Source: Cystobasidium ongulense
Lineage: Eukaryota; Basidiomycota; Cystobasidiomycetes; Cystobasidiales; Cystobasidiaceae
Assembly: GCA_022835595.1 (NCBI GenBank)
Contig: BQUP01000005.1
Coordinates: forward strand, 868,001-932,000
Direction of reading: 5' to 3'
Length of the DNA: 64,000 nt
Shown here: positions 24,978 to 35,433 of the stretch, piece by piece
Numbering within the stretch: the first letter of the stretch is position 1
How the letters are laid out: every line of letters begins with the position of its first letter
Made by a program: the position numbers and the translations under genes
Notes under the pieces: model-generated
The model's database searches: none
Told to the model about the DNA's origin: nothing
The model's input: only the letters and a program-made list of their open reading frames with translations

Positions 24978-27900
24978 TCATTCGAATATATCACACGACA
25001 GTATGCGCGGTAACCCTATACCCCTCTGAACTACATCTTTTACTTTTCTGATCTTTTCAGTATCGTCTTGATTGACAGTCGAGACAGTCTCGAAAGTCTC
25101 TGGCATGTCTCTTTCCTTCTCGTCGTCCCCAGCTGTAGCGCATTTGCTCTTCTTGTTGCGAAGTCGGGAGGTGTCTTGCGATGCAGTGGTTGCGGTCTGT
25201 TGCTTCCTTTTCACACTTGCGGGCTGCAGTGGACGGCTTGATAGATGTGCAGTCGGCACAGCACATTCCTTGACTGGAGCAGGATCGACCCTTGCCTTGG
25301 CTCTCGGTGTCTGTCTTTCATGGTTCTGTCCTACTCGCCTCTTCAATGCCTCCGGAGTCACTGATAGATCTTGGTATTTTGTACCATCCATAGGCATATG
25401 GCGAGCATTTGCAAAGCATTCTTCAAGCCATAAAAAGTTCACAACCGGAAGTTTCCACTTGCGGGCGTGGTCACTCTTCCTGCTTTTGCACCTGTCAAGA
25501 CCACGGAATATCGGTCAGCGGGTGCACAGTCAGATAAACTCAGATTACCCGACTTACCCATTGGCGATGAGGATCGTAGTCTGAGATTTGGATAATTCAG
25601 GGAGATATCGAAAACCTAACGCTTCAGCCATGCTTTTGAGCGCTTTCTTGTCGACTTCGCTAAAGCCCGTTGAGCTGATGGTCTGCTAGTAAGACGTATT
25701 CAGCAAACGAAGCAATGGTTGGACCTCCTCACTGTTATATGACAACTCACCACTTCTTGTAATCCATTGACCAACCCAGCAGGGTATGGCTGATCGAGCA
25801 GGTCCAATTGAGGGTTGCTAAGTTGGCCACTTTTCAGACACCTGGTGAACCAATCGTAGTTTCCTACTGTCTTCTGATTTTGATGAGCCTACAAGAACCA
25901 TTAGCCCTCTTGTTCAGTACGCTGATAAATTGGCATGATTACTTACGATTGTGTAAAGGTCGCCAATTCTTTGATCGCAAATGATTTCAGACGAGACCAA
26001 CACCGCCGTCTCGAGGCTAGCGCGCGTGGAGCCACAGATTACTATTGCACCACCCGCCTTGTAAATTCTTTCTTGCGCTTTCATTTCGTCTTCCAGCTGA
26101 AGTTGATCGTCCCCGTCAAAGCAGAACACCTTTCCAGCTAACCAAGTCCGATCCGAATCGGAAGGAGCTTCTTGACTCGCATCCATTCCAACGGAGTGAC
26201 GTACATCGACTTGTACTCCTCCTTCACCTTCAATCCCATCATTCGAACTACTTGGGGCAGCGGGGCTGGTTGCGCCTTTGAAGTCATTTCTAGCTTGGGG
26301 AGGTGTTTGTTCACGCTTACTGCGATGCTCGATATTCAACGATGGCTTGGTGACCTTCTTCGCAGGTGGCATAATCTCCGGTAATTCCTGACTAACTTGG
26401 GATTCTTCTTCTTGTGTCTGTATTTCTTCATCTTCATCAATCGTAATGAGCAAATCCAAGTCGAGAGGATTATCGAGATGATCAAAATTACTACTAAGGA
26501 ATTCCTGAGGTAATCTATCTGAAACTCTAGCGAATTTACTCTGTAGTTCTTCACGTACTTCTTGAGTGTGTTCTTCTTCTTGTGGACTAGTTATTCGAGC
26601 CGGTACTTTTGGAGCCTCTCCATGTTTGAAAGCGACTGCCTGTTGATATTCTCGTGCATCTCGGGCTAGACGCTCTTTCCCGCCTGGGGCGAGTGAAGAC
26701 GCAAAGTATTGCGCTAGAAGAAGATAGTCTTGACCTTTCAACTCTGGGAAGATCGTGTTTGGATAGATATTATGCGGCTTGAAGAGAGCCACTAGGTCCT
26801 GTAGTTCAGGGAGGGATGAATGCCTTGCTAGCGGTACGAGCTGTTATGCTGGTCAGCCGAAAACTTGCGCCTTCTCCAGACGTCAAGCAAAGACTTACCA
26901 AATTTGTAGGCCATTCTCCCTGGGCACCCTTTGCGGCGGTACATTGTGCTGTTATACGCTCCTTGTATTTTTTCCATCCTGTTTCCGTAGCATCTGCAGG
27001 GTTGACAAAGACAGTATGCGGTAACAGTTCTCTACTCCGCAGCAATTCGTCTTGGCGCAATGCGGTTTGATGAGTGTCCTCCCAGATGACTTGCATTTCC
27101 TCCGAATCAAAACATCCCTGACCATCCCCTCTAACATGAGGACATTTCCACCTTCTCTCGCAAGCATGAAAGCGAGTATTTTGAAAGGTAGAAGTGCCAA
27201 TTTCCGCCAAAGCAGGATGTTCTCCACTCAGACTAGAATAAACAAAGTCGTGCTGCGATACTGATGATTGTTTATAGATCTTAGCTTTATAATCGTCCAG
27301 ATGGATTTTACAGCGATATCGATGTGCTATAGCGCGTAGGAGCTCCTCATAACCCCATGTCCAGGAGTTGATGAAGAATCTAGTCTTGGGAGGGAAGAGG
27401 TCGAACAGTTTCAGAGCTTCATTGACGCCTTCGAGCTATTGCGAATGATAAGTTAGGACAGTAGCTATGGCAAGCAAGATTGTAACACACCTTTGACAGC
27501 AAGCGGCTTTTGCTAAGAGCAGCGCTGGTGTCGAGGTATATCTGGTCTAGCGTTCTTTGCGGCGCTTGACCGTGTAGAGAGAGATAATCCCGAAGATATG
27601 GATTCTCTGTCAGATTATTGATGAGATACGGTTCACTTCGGACGTCTCCGGTATATAAGATAGCGTGTTCGGGCGATTCAATGAGGAACCTGATATCCTG
27701 AGTTGTCAGCTTGACTGCGAAGATGTTGCTATGCGCATCATGAAAAGTGGCCCACATGACTGCTCCTGGGCAATGATTGGCATCAATGAGCGTAACTGCC
27801 ACTGGTGAACCGAAATATTCAGAAAAGTCATGTCTGACCTCGAGTTTTAGAGGTTTCTAAGCATAGAACTTGTGTCAGTGGGAACAGGTCCGGAAGGCGA

Positions 27901-28338
27901 TAGAATGGAGGTAGAGAAGCATACCAATACATCAACTTTGACTTTCTTTCCATCCCGTATTACTGGCTTTCCTTTTGCATTGTACACCGGTTCTTGGAGA
28001 TTACGGAAGGTGTAATAGTCGTCAGACTTGACGCCGTTGATGTCCGCATGCACTCTCTCAGAAGCGGTTGCTGAGCGTAGGATGATGTCTTTTGTAGCTG
28101 CAGAGCAGTAGACACTGGAGCAGGCGTGGTTGCTTTCAGATCAGCCACCAAGCGCCTCCAAACGAGCTTGTGCAAGGACTCACTATCCGCGTAGGTCTTT
28201 GCTGGAGAGGCCTACGGTATGGTCTGCATGAGCATGGCTGAGTAGCTGAAGGACAGTCGACGGATCCTGCTGCGTGAACCTGTCTGCTCGTATTCTCCGA
28301 CCAAACTGGCGTTCAAAGTAGCCATTGAAGGTGGACAT
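24978..28338 (-). CDS. SNM1/Artemis-type DNA repair nuclease with two C-terminal BRCT domains
   Basis: Eight exons: 28338-28184, 28114-27925, 27856-27491, 27435-26899, 26840-25947, 25888-25751, 25682-25558 and 25491-24978. They give 972 residues with all phases closed. Residues 1-~420 form the metallo-beta-lactamase/beta-CASP nuclease with HAHADH (35-40), ANHCPG (141-146) and TGDVR (184-188). A DRMBL-like region follows. A disordered linker leads to BRCT 1 (~646-750, ending NYDWFTRCLKSG) and BRCT 2 (~761-850: ISSTGFSEVDKKALKSMAEA, then VNFLWLEECF). The tail is basic. The family repairs interstrand crosslinks and opens hairpins. BRCT domains suggest binding to phosphorylated damage-response partners. 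Divergent from DAD3. Confidence 0.92.
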
Positions 28339-28556
28339 TCTTCATGAATCATCCACTTCGACCTGGGGTATATGGAAGGTTGTTGTTGATAATACTACTG
28401 CTTGAGCATGGCTGCTGTTGTTGATGTTGATGATACACTGGTTGATGTGGAAGAGAGAACGAATGAGGCTGATCGCGCTGCAGTAGTAAACACGTCGTCC
28501 AAGCAGGCAACAGCTTCTTCCATTTCCACCACAACGCGTATATTGCACTCGCAAAG
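28339..28556. promoter_or_regulatory. Bidirectional promoter of the SNM1-BRCT gene and DAD3
   Basis: These 218 bp lie between the divergent start codons. They are rich in GTTGTTGATG-type runs near 28380-28440. No specific site is claimed. Confidence 0.4.
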
Positions 28557-29000
28557 ATGGACGATACACCCGTACAGCTGCCCAATACACGCCTGGCTGA
28601 AGATAACGTCTACTCTTCCTCGTCGAACCTGTCCAAATTGGAAGCAGAGGTGCTGGGGGAATACGCGCGCCTGGCAAAGAACTTGGATCAGGTGAATACC
28701 CACCTCTCGCTGCGCAATCACGACGACAAGCACAACAACCGCTAATAATGATCTATCGTTCAAGCTCGCTGAATTAGCCAACACGCTCGCTGGGATGCAG
28801 CCTGAGATCATGGCTCAACTCGTCCCTCTTGAACGAAAGCTCGGTCTAGTGGTGACGCTTTTCAGAGTAAGTAAAGGCATACACACCAAGCAAGCTATCG
28901 TTGTAAAGAGTTTTTAAGACTAACATCCATGTCTGGCTCTCCACAGGCCAGTGTCTGGGCGACATATATGGCTAACGAGCAGCAAGAAGAGGAAGCATGA
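28557..29000 (+). CDS. DAD3: DASH/Dam1 complex subunit Dad3
   Basis: Exons 28557-28691, 28765-28866 and 28947-29000 give 96 residues. Dad3 is part of the ring complex that couples kinetochores to microtubules in fungi. Family pattern: LEAEVLGEYARLAKNLDQL, a second helix ELANTLAG, then LVPLERKLGLVVTLFRASVW. The first acceptor (CAAG at 28764) was chosen because it preserves frame and gives the family sequence; a branch-like CTAATAA lies just upstream. It is convergent with the PXMP4-like gene. Confidence 0.9.
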
Positions 29001-29540
29001 ACAGACCCACTACTACACTGTCAGGTGCACAAGACACACATCCAGTCCATACAGATCGCTATGCAACTTGCTTTCAGAGCTAGGATAGTTTACAAAAGCT
29101 ACGTAACCTCTCCCGACCATCGCAAAGGGCACGATGCGATGCAATTCTGGTCTCGCAAGGCAGTACATCAAGCAGCTCACCCCAGACCACCACGCTGCAC
29201 GGGAGGCATGCAGAAGCATTGTCTTGCATAGCTCTGTAGAACGTCGAGAGAAGGGAAAAGCCCGCAATGATCCTGAACATTGGTTGCGTTCAAGGGCAAA
29301 CGAAAGCCTTTCTCAAATACTGCCTCAAGCCGTCCACGAGCAAGCAAGGCCTTGCAGTCGGCAATTCGAATGGATCAGAGCTTGGGTACACATCTGCTAG
29401 TAATATACGCCTTCTGCGTTTCACGTTAACCATGTTGCCTGAAGGACATTGCTTGTCTTGCGTGCATGCACCAGTACAAAATACAACAAGGTAGTGGAAG
29501 TATATAGAATGCGATGTATGAATCTATAAAACGTATTTAT
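29001..29540. other. Convergent intergenic region, no gene seen
   Basis: The 540 bp between DAD3 and the PXMP4-like gene are both 3' flanks. The short open frames overlap each other and carry no motif. Confidence 0.4.
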
Positions 29541-30606
29541 CTACTTGTTATCTGCACAAGCCGAAACAAGTGTTAGCTTTGCACGTCTTTGCCTCCATTT
29601 TGGGATTGATAGAGAGGACTTACGCCACAAAAAGTCTCTAACACCCGACCATACTTCACTATCTAGGTATAGATACTGCATAGAATTAACCATTCCTCCA
29701 TTCAGACGTTCACGTTGATTTCTGAACAACCACATGACTGCGCCCCATGCTACTGCTGCGTAGACTTTGAAAATGGCACTGTCGGGAGGACGTGATTTTG
29801 GGTATGGGTACCCTGGTGGAGTGAGACGAGAGTCTACGGGAGGTGGTGGAATTGAAGAAGTCGCTCCTGTCGAGCTGGGCACGGACGCTGCTCGAGGTAG
29901 CATGGAGGATACGACTCTCGATACGACGTAGAGTACGATCTTGGATTGTTCCATAGCAAAAGAACGTCAGTATAGACACTAGAGAAGGAGATTAAGCCTG
30001 CTCACCTGCTCGTTGACTGCATTTCTATTACCAAATACAAACCAACCTCCCACAAGACCAGCTATAAAGGTATCCCATGATTTTTCCTTCCCACCATTTG
30101 CTACTTTCCGTTGCATCAAGAGTACAGTCTTGTATATAGTGACGAATTTAGCTAGGTTCAAAGCATGTTGTTTCGTTGCTTTGTAGATGAATCGAGCTCT
30201 GTCTTTCAATCTAGTGGTCAGCGATGGCCGATGATATAAACCAAGTATCAGCATGATTAGAATACAAAATGCATGTCAAAAGGTCCGGCGTTTTGGTGGA
30301 CCGAATCGAATCGAGTGCAAGGACTCACGGTGCTCGGGAGAATATGAGGGACATGATGAGCGCATGTGGGAATCTGACCTCTGTGTATCAACAATGCCGT
30401 CAGCGAGCTGTCCTCCGCAGGACTGTAGCCATGTCGGTTGCGGATGCCGGCAATGGCCAGCAGCGGATGGGGTGGATGGGCAGCCACTCACTGACGCCGT
30501 AGACGAAGCCGTTGCGAGCGCCTTTGAGGATGGCGAGGACGTCGTGCAGCTCTGGACGGAGGATGAGCTGGTTCACCTGCTGGACGAGGTGCTCCATCGC
30601 TGCCAT
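29541..30606 (-). CDS. PXMP4-like peroxisomal membrane protein (Tim17/22-related family)
   Basis: Exons 30606-30492, 30380-30329, 30210-30006, 29939-29624 and 29551-29541 give 232 residues. The last exon is only 11 nt and supplies the final residues and stop. PXMP4 hallmarks: LILRPELHDVLAILKGARNG, then VYGVKVRFPHALIMSL, ATKQHALNLAKFV and a Gly-rich membrane part (AGLVGGWFVFGNRNAVNEQ). Known members sit in the peroxisomal membrane; their biochemical role is unclear. The start at 30606 (MAAMEHL) matches family N-termini better than an upstream in-frame ATG. Confidence 0.9.
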
Positions 30607-30771
30607 GTCGTCGAGCTGCGCGCCTGATCGTGCCGTCTGTCTGCTGCTTGGGGAGAAGCAGAGCTGGAAGAGGTCGACTCTACTTTGATCCATCTCGACA
30701 TTGAGTCTCAGAGGCGACTTGCATAGTCCACACAGCGTCACTCGGAACAGGCACACACCTCCACTCTTGCC
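30607..30771. promoter_or_regulatory. Short bidirectional promoter of the PXMP4-like gene and CWC15
   Basis: Only 165 bp separate the divergent start codons, the tightest head-to-head pair in the window. Confidence 0.45.
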
Positions 30772-31918
30772 ATGTCTACCGCCCATCGACCCACCTGGGC
30801 TGTGAGTCGACGTCCTCATCGAGGCTGGTTCGTTCCAGAATCCAAGGACTGACAGCTGCTATCGTGCATGACAGCCCGCACAAGCTCGAGACGCAGGCAG
30901 TGGATCACGAGTCATCTCAGTCCGAGACGTCGCTTCAAACACAAAGCTCAAGTTCAGACAGCCGGGTCAAGGGACAGCAAGTGAAGTCTCACGTCGAGAT
31001 TTAAAAGCTGAACTCGCAAAAGCCGAACGGGCTGCTATCAACAAGCGAAAAGGTATTACAGAGGTTGAAGATGATCTTGAACAAAGTGCTACTTCTGCGC
31101 CTCTTGGTGCTACAGACGCTGCGACTTCAGCAGCTGGAACAACAGATCAAGATGAACAAGCCGCAAAGAGACGCAAGTTGATCGAAGAGGCTGTTGAGCT
31201 TGATAGAGACGACGACAGCGAAGAGGAAGAGGGCGAAGCGCCTAAATCGAATGGCGCGAATGGAAAGACTGACCTCAAAGGAAAGGGGAAAGCTGTTGCT
31301 GTTGGAAACGACGACGATGATGATGAGGATGCAGATGATTCGGACGACGACTCGTCTGACGAGGAGGAGGACGATGAGGATGAGACTGCTGAATTGCTGA
31401 GAGAGCTTGAAAAGATCAAGCGTGAGCGTGCTGAAGAGCGGGAGAGACAGGTCAGTCGCGAATCTCTTTCTCTGTGGAGCGGAACTTCAATGGCTCGATG
31501 CAAGCTAAGATCCATGACTGACACTATTTGTGCAATTGCTACAGGAACGCGAACGAGCTTCATCAGACGCGATATCAGCAGAAGAACAAGCGGCCTTGGG
31601 AAATCCGTTATTAAATCTTCAAGCAGCTCTATCAGGCAATAAATCACTCAATTCGCCAGGTGGATACTCTTCGACCGGTTCATCTGCAGGATCGTTCGCA
31701 GTTAAAAAGCGATGGGATGACGATGTTATTTTCAAGAATCAAGCTGTTAAATCTGATGAACCTAAGAAGGAGTTTGTTAATGATTTGATCAGGACGCAAT
31801 TCCATCGACGATTCTTGCAGTGAGTTTAGGACCACCTCGGCTTGAGCTGTTCGAACACCTGTAGTATCTATTGCTGACCTTATTTGCTTGGTCTCTGTGC
31901 AGACGATACATTGCTTGA
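30772..31918 (+). CDS. CWC15: Pre-mRNA splicing factor CWC15 (Cwf15/AD002)
   Basis: Exons 30772-30801, 30875-31450, 31545-31819 and 31903-31918 give 298 residues. Cwc15 belongs to the Prp19/CDC5 complex of the active spliceosome. It starts with the invariant MSTAHRPTW. The conserved DRD-like segment SVRDVASNTKLKFRQPGQG comes next, then a long acidic Asp/Glu tract in the middle. It ends with the diagnostic FVNDLIRTQFHRRFLQ plus RYIA. The 16-nt last exon encodes only the final residues and stop. Confidence 0.96.
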
Positions 31919-33089
31919 GGGAATGTATGCTCTTTCATTCTTCTTCAAGTCTGCGTGTTGTATATGAATATACCTGTCGCTCAAGGTTTACAGTACTAGA
32001 ATGTGCAGTGCAGTGCTGTCCGAGTTTCTCGCAATGGATGGCTTGTTGCTGGGAGGTGTGACGTGTGTGAATATGTATGCACACACTGCATTCCTGTACT
32101 GCTGTGCCTTGTAACTTACCCTACGAATGATGTGCGATAACCATGCGCTTGAACCAGGACGAGGCAATTCAATTATATTCATCTTAATTACCGAGTTTCA
32201 TGCTGTCAGTGCAGCAGCTTCCAATTATTAATTGACAGAGGCATGGAGGGAGGGTTGGAAAGTTGAATGCTAACCATTCCAAGGGCAGTGCACCGAGTTA
32301 TGGTTGACTGTGCTCTGCCGAAGTTGCAAAGTGCATTAAGTTATAATTATTCCAATCTTCCCGACTATTTCTATTCTTGCCTCTGCTCTTCTTTATTTCT
32401 GGCCAATCCAGCAAGCTATTCATAGCGACGAGGTAAGGACAAGGCAATCCAATTCACACCTCGAGCAAGCAATCACTGATGTGGGATCATATGGGATTAT
32501 TGGCGATAGCAGCACCCTCTGCATCTCGCTCGTCTCGCCGTCCTCCAGCGTCATCTTGAGCGCGTGTCCCCGAGTAAGCTTGCTCGCTTCCCGCATGCAT
32601 CCCAGGCAGAAGGAAGGCGACACGCCAGCTAACCGACACTATCGCACAGTCTCGTCGACTAGAAGATACAGGACCGTCTCTATCCATCGCTGTGCAGACC
32701 CGCTGGACGCCCTGCGACAAGGCAGCTGCCACCTCCTACTTCTCTGCCTACAATCGATCAATCTACCTACCTCCAGACTGGACCTGGGAAGACTGACGCT
32801 CTGGAACCTGCAAAGCGGCGACTTGCAGAGACACTCGAAAGCAAGACATCCCTACACGGCTTGACACACTTCCTTCCAATTCTCAGCTAGTGCTTGCCTG
32901 CCTGCAGAAAACGTGATCGGGCAGATCACAAGCATTCTCACATACTACTCGCAGGACCCCAAAGTAGCAAACCATAACCAACGACAGGCAAGGATTGGGA
33001 GACTCACTTGAAAGATCCAAGTCAATCACTGCTTTGCGGACCTCGCTGCTCATATTCTCCTGTCTTCCAACCAAAAAAAACCGTCAAAC
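31919..33089. other. Intergenic region upstream of the MADS gene
   Basis: About 1.17 kb with no convincing coding sequence. It should contain the CWC15 terminator and a long MADS-gene promoter and leader. A short A-run (AAAAAAAA) lies at about 33072-33080, just before the MADS start. Confidence 0.4.
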
Positions 33090-34942
33090 ATGGGAAGACG
33101 AAAGATTCAGATCGCTCCTATTACAGACGACAGGAATAGGAACGTAACATTTGGCAAACGTAGGAATGGTCTCTTCAAGAAGGTCAGCCTTATCCATTGG
33201 TTGATTTATCTATCTCCAAATGATCTGACATTCTGTCCCTTTCTGCCAGGCGTATGAGCTAGGCGTGCTTTGCTCTGTCGATGTTGCAGTCCTCGTATGG
33301 GGCCATAATGGAAAGCTGTTCGCGTGAGTTCTCCTTATAAAGCTGTATACTGTGTTGTTGAAGCCGATGTTCTAATTATCCAATTTCCCTCCCTACCAGT
33401 TTCAGCAGTCAAGGCAACTTGAAAACAGTGGTAGACCGCTATCATTTACAAAGCCAAGATGAGACCGACGTTATTGGACCCGGTCAATATGGAGGAGAGA
33501 TCAGTCCATCTGCTGTCGTTCAAGGTGGGGCCGATACAAATGAGGGAAAAGGTGCAAAAGGCGGAAATAAGAAACGGAGAAGATCAGATGATGATTCTGA
33601 TGACGACGATGATGATGATGGTGTCGAGGAGAACGACTTTTCGCTCGGTGGAGGTTCTGCTTTGGGACAGTCTCTCCCACCTCCAAATATTCCAACTTCT
33701 ATGTCTCATGATTTATCCGCCTATCAAAACGATTCACCTAATAGTCTAAACGCACAGCGATTCCAACAACAACAACAGCAGCAGCAACACCAACATGCTG
33801 CCCAGTCTGCACTAGCCTCTCATCCATTTTTCGGCAATTACCCTTACCCAGGATATCCTTACAATATGCCAAACGTCAATCCAGCACTAGGCAATCCACT
33901 GAGTTTTTACGCTCCTTCAGCAGCTGCCATGGCTGCTGCAGCTGCAGCTACAGGTCAATATAATTATGGAGCTCTACCACCTCATTTACTCCGCGCTGCT
34001 GCTCAACAATACGCTCAAGAGAATGGTTCATCAGATAGTACTCCATCATCGGGTAATATGCCTGCTGGGTACACTCCTATTGTGCACTCACCAACTCCTA
34101 TGGACATAAATCAACAACAACAAGCAGACAATCCGAATGGGTATAGACAGAATCAAACGAATCATCAGAATAATTCAGCTTCATCACCTAGATCAGCTCG
34201 GAAACCTTCTTTGCATCTTAATTTTGGGAATAACAATACTGGACATTCTTCCGCATCTTCGCAGAATCAGAATCAAGGTGGCCCTTCGCGCCATTCGAGT
34301 ATGAATGAAAATGATGGGAATCATCATAACCAACACCATCAGCAGCAGCAACAACAACAACAATACGGATCACATCTAGGGGGACAACCACATAACTCGG
34401 ATGATGAAGCAGCAGCTGCAGCAGCGATATCAGCCTATGTTGAACAAGCAGGATTAGGTGTCTCACAACCACCACTAACAGGAATGCAATTCCCGGATTC
34501 ATTCTTGACTTCACCAAGTCAATTATTTCCTGAAATTTATAGAAGTATGAATTCTTTTGCTGAAAGTCAAGCTCATAGAGCCATGACTTTTGGTGCCGAG
34601 CACACTCCTGGTATTGAAGACGATGATGGGAATAACAATGGTAGTGGTGGTAATGATCAAACTGGCGGCGCTGGTGGTGGTGATGCAAGTGGCAGGAATG
34701 TGTTCAGATGGCCTACTTTGAGCGGCTTGGGTTCGAACAACAATACAATCAATAACGGAAATAACAGTAACGGGACATCGTCATCGCAACAAGCGCATGA
34801 AGGAAGATCTGATACTATACATTCAAAGGGTAATGAAGGTACAAGTCACCTACGTGCAAATGGGACTAGTCACGAGATTGGCAAAGTAAAAAGGGAGCGT
34901 GATAATGACTCGGAGGGAATAGCGGAACTTGCAATGACATGA
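33090..34942 (+). CDS. RLM1: MADS-box transcription factor, MEF2/Rlm1 type
   Basis: Exons 33090-33182, 33250-33323 and 33400-34942 give 569 residues. The MADS domain fills residues 1-~58: [20 protein letters not shown], then [20 protein letters not shown], which is MEF2-like and not SRF-like. The rest is low-complexity, with an acidic run after KKRRRSDDD, poly-Gln tracts near 33764-33790 and 34340-34365, and Ala, Asn and Gly runs. Rlm1-type factors act downstream of the cell-wall-integrity MAP kinase; that role here is inferred from the domain type. Both introns lie inside the MADS-coding region. Confidence 0.93.
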
Positions 34943-35433
34943 CACAAGAGCAATAAAAGTGTTTCAGTAAAGCGCAAAGCAATATAGGCAGTTTCAACGT
35001 AGGTAGTAACATTCAATTGATCATCTTTATGCTTTCTTGTTTCCTCACGCATGGACAGTAGTCACTTTTTTATTTGCTTTTCTTTCTTCTTGGTATGTAG
35101 ATTGGCAGACTAGGCATAAAACATGAAATGCAGTGTGCTTTATGCTCTCTTGTTATCATTTGCCTATTGCCACCTGTGTAAAAAGCTGATCGCACCGTGT
35201 CCTTTACAGAAAGCAAGCCTTTGCCAGCTGGAAAGTGTACGAACCACCACTGACCAGCAGAAGCAGGAAGCAAGAGCGACCTGCATGTAGACCTCTGTAC
35301 TTGTATTGGCTGTCCTCCCGACACAGCGTCCACCCTCTACTTTATATCTCCCACGGCACACGCAGACACGCAACAACAGACCAGCACATCCGCCGTCTAG
35401 AGGCGGTCTCGTGCATCAACAGCAGCAGCAAAC
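34943..35433. other. Intergenic region before BRF1
   Basis: About 490 bp containing the MADS gene 3' flank and the BRF1 promoter. A TATA-like TTTATATC lies near 35340. No gene seen. Confidence 0.4.

Noticed and set aside
25072-25584. 170-codon plus-strand frame
   Set aside because: It is antisense to the BRCT 2 and tail exons of the SNM1-BRCT gene, which close in phase and carry motifs.
33764-34365. CAG/CAA repeats as a possible unstable microsatellite
   Set aside because: They are interrupted, mixed-codon Gln tracts inside the MADS factor coding region, typical of fungal transcription factors.
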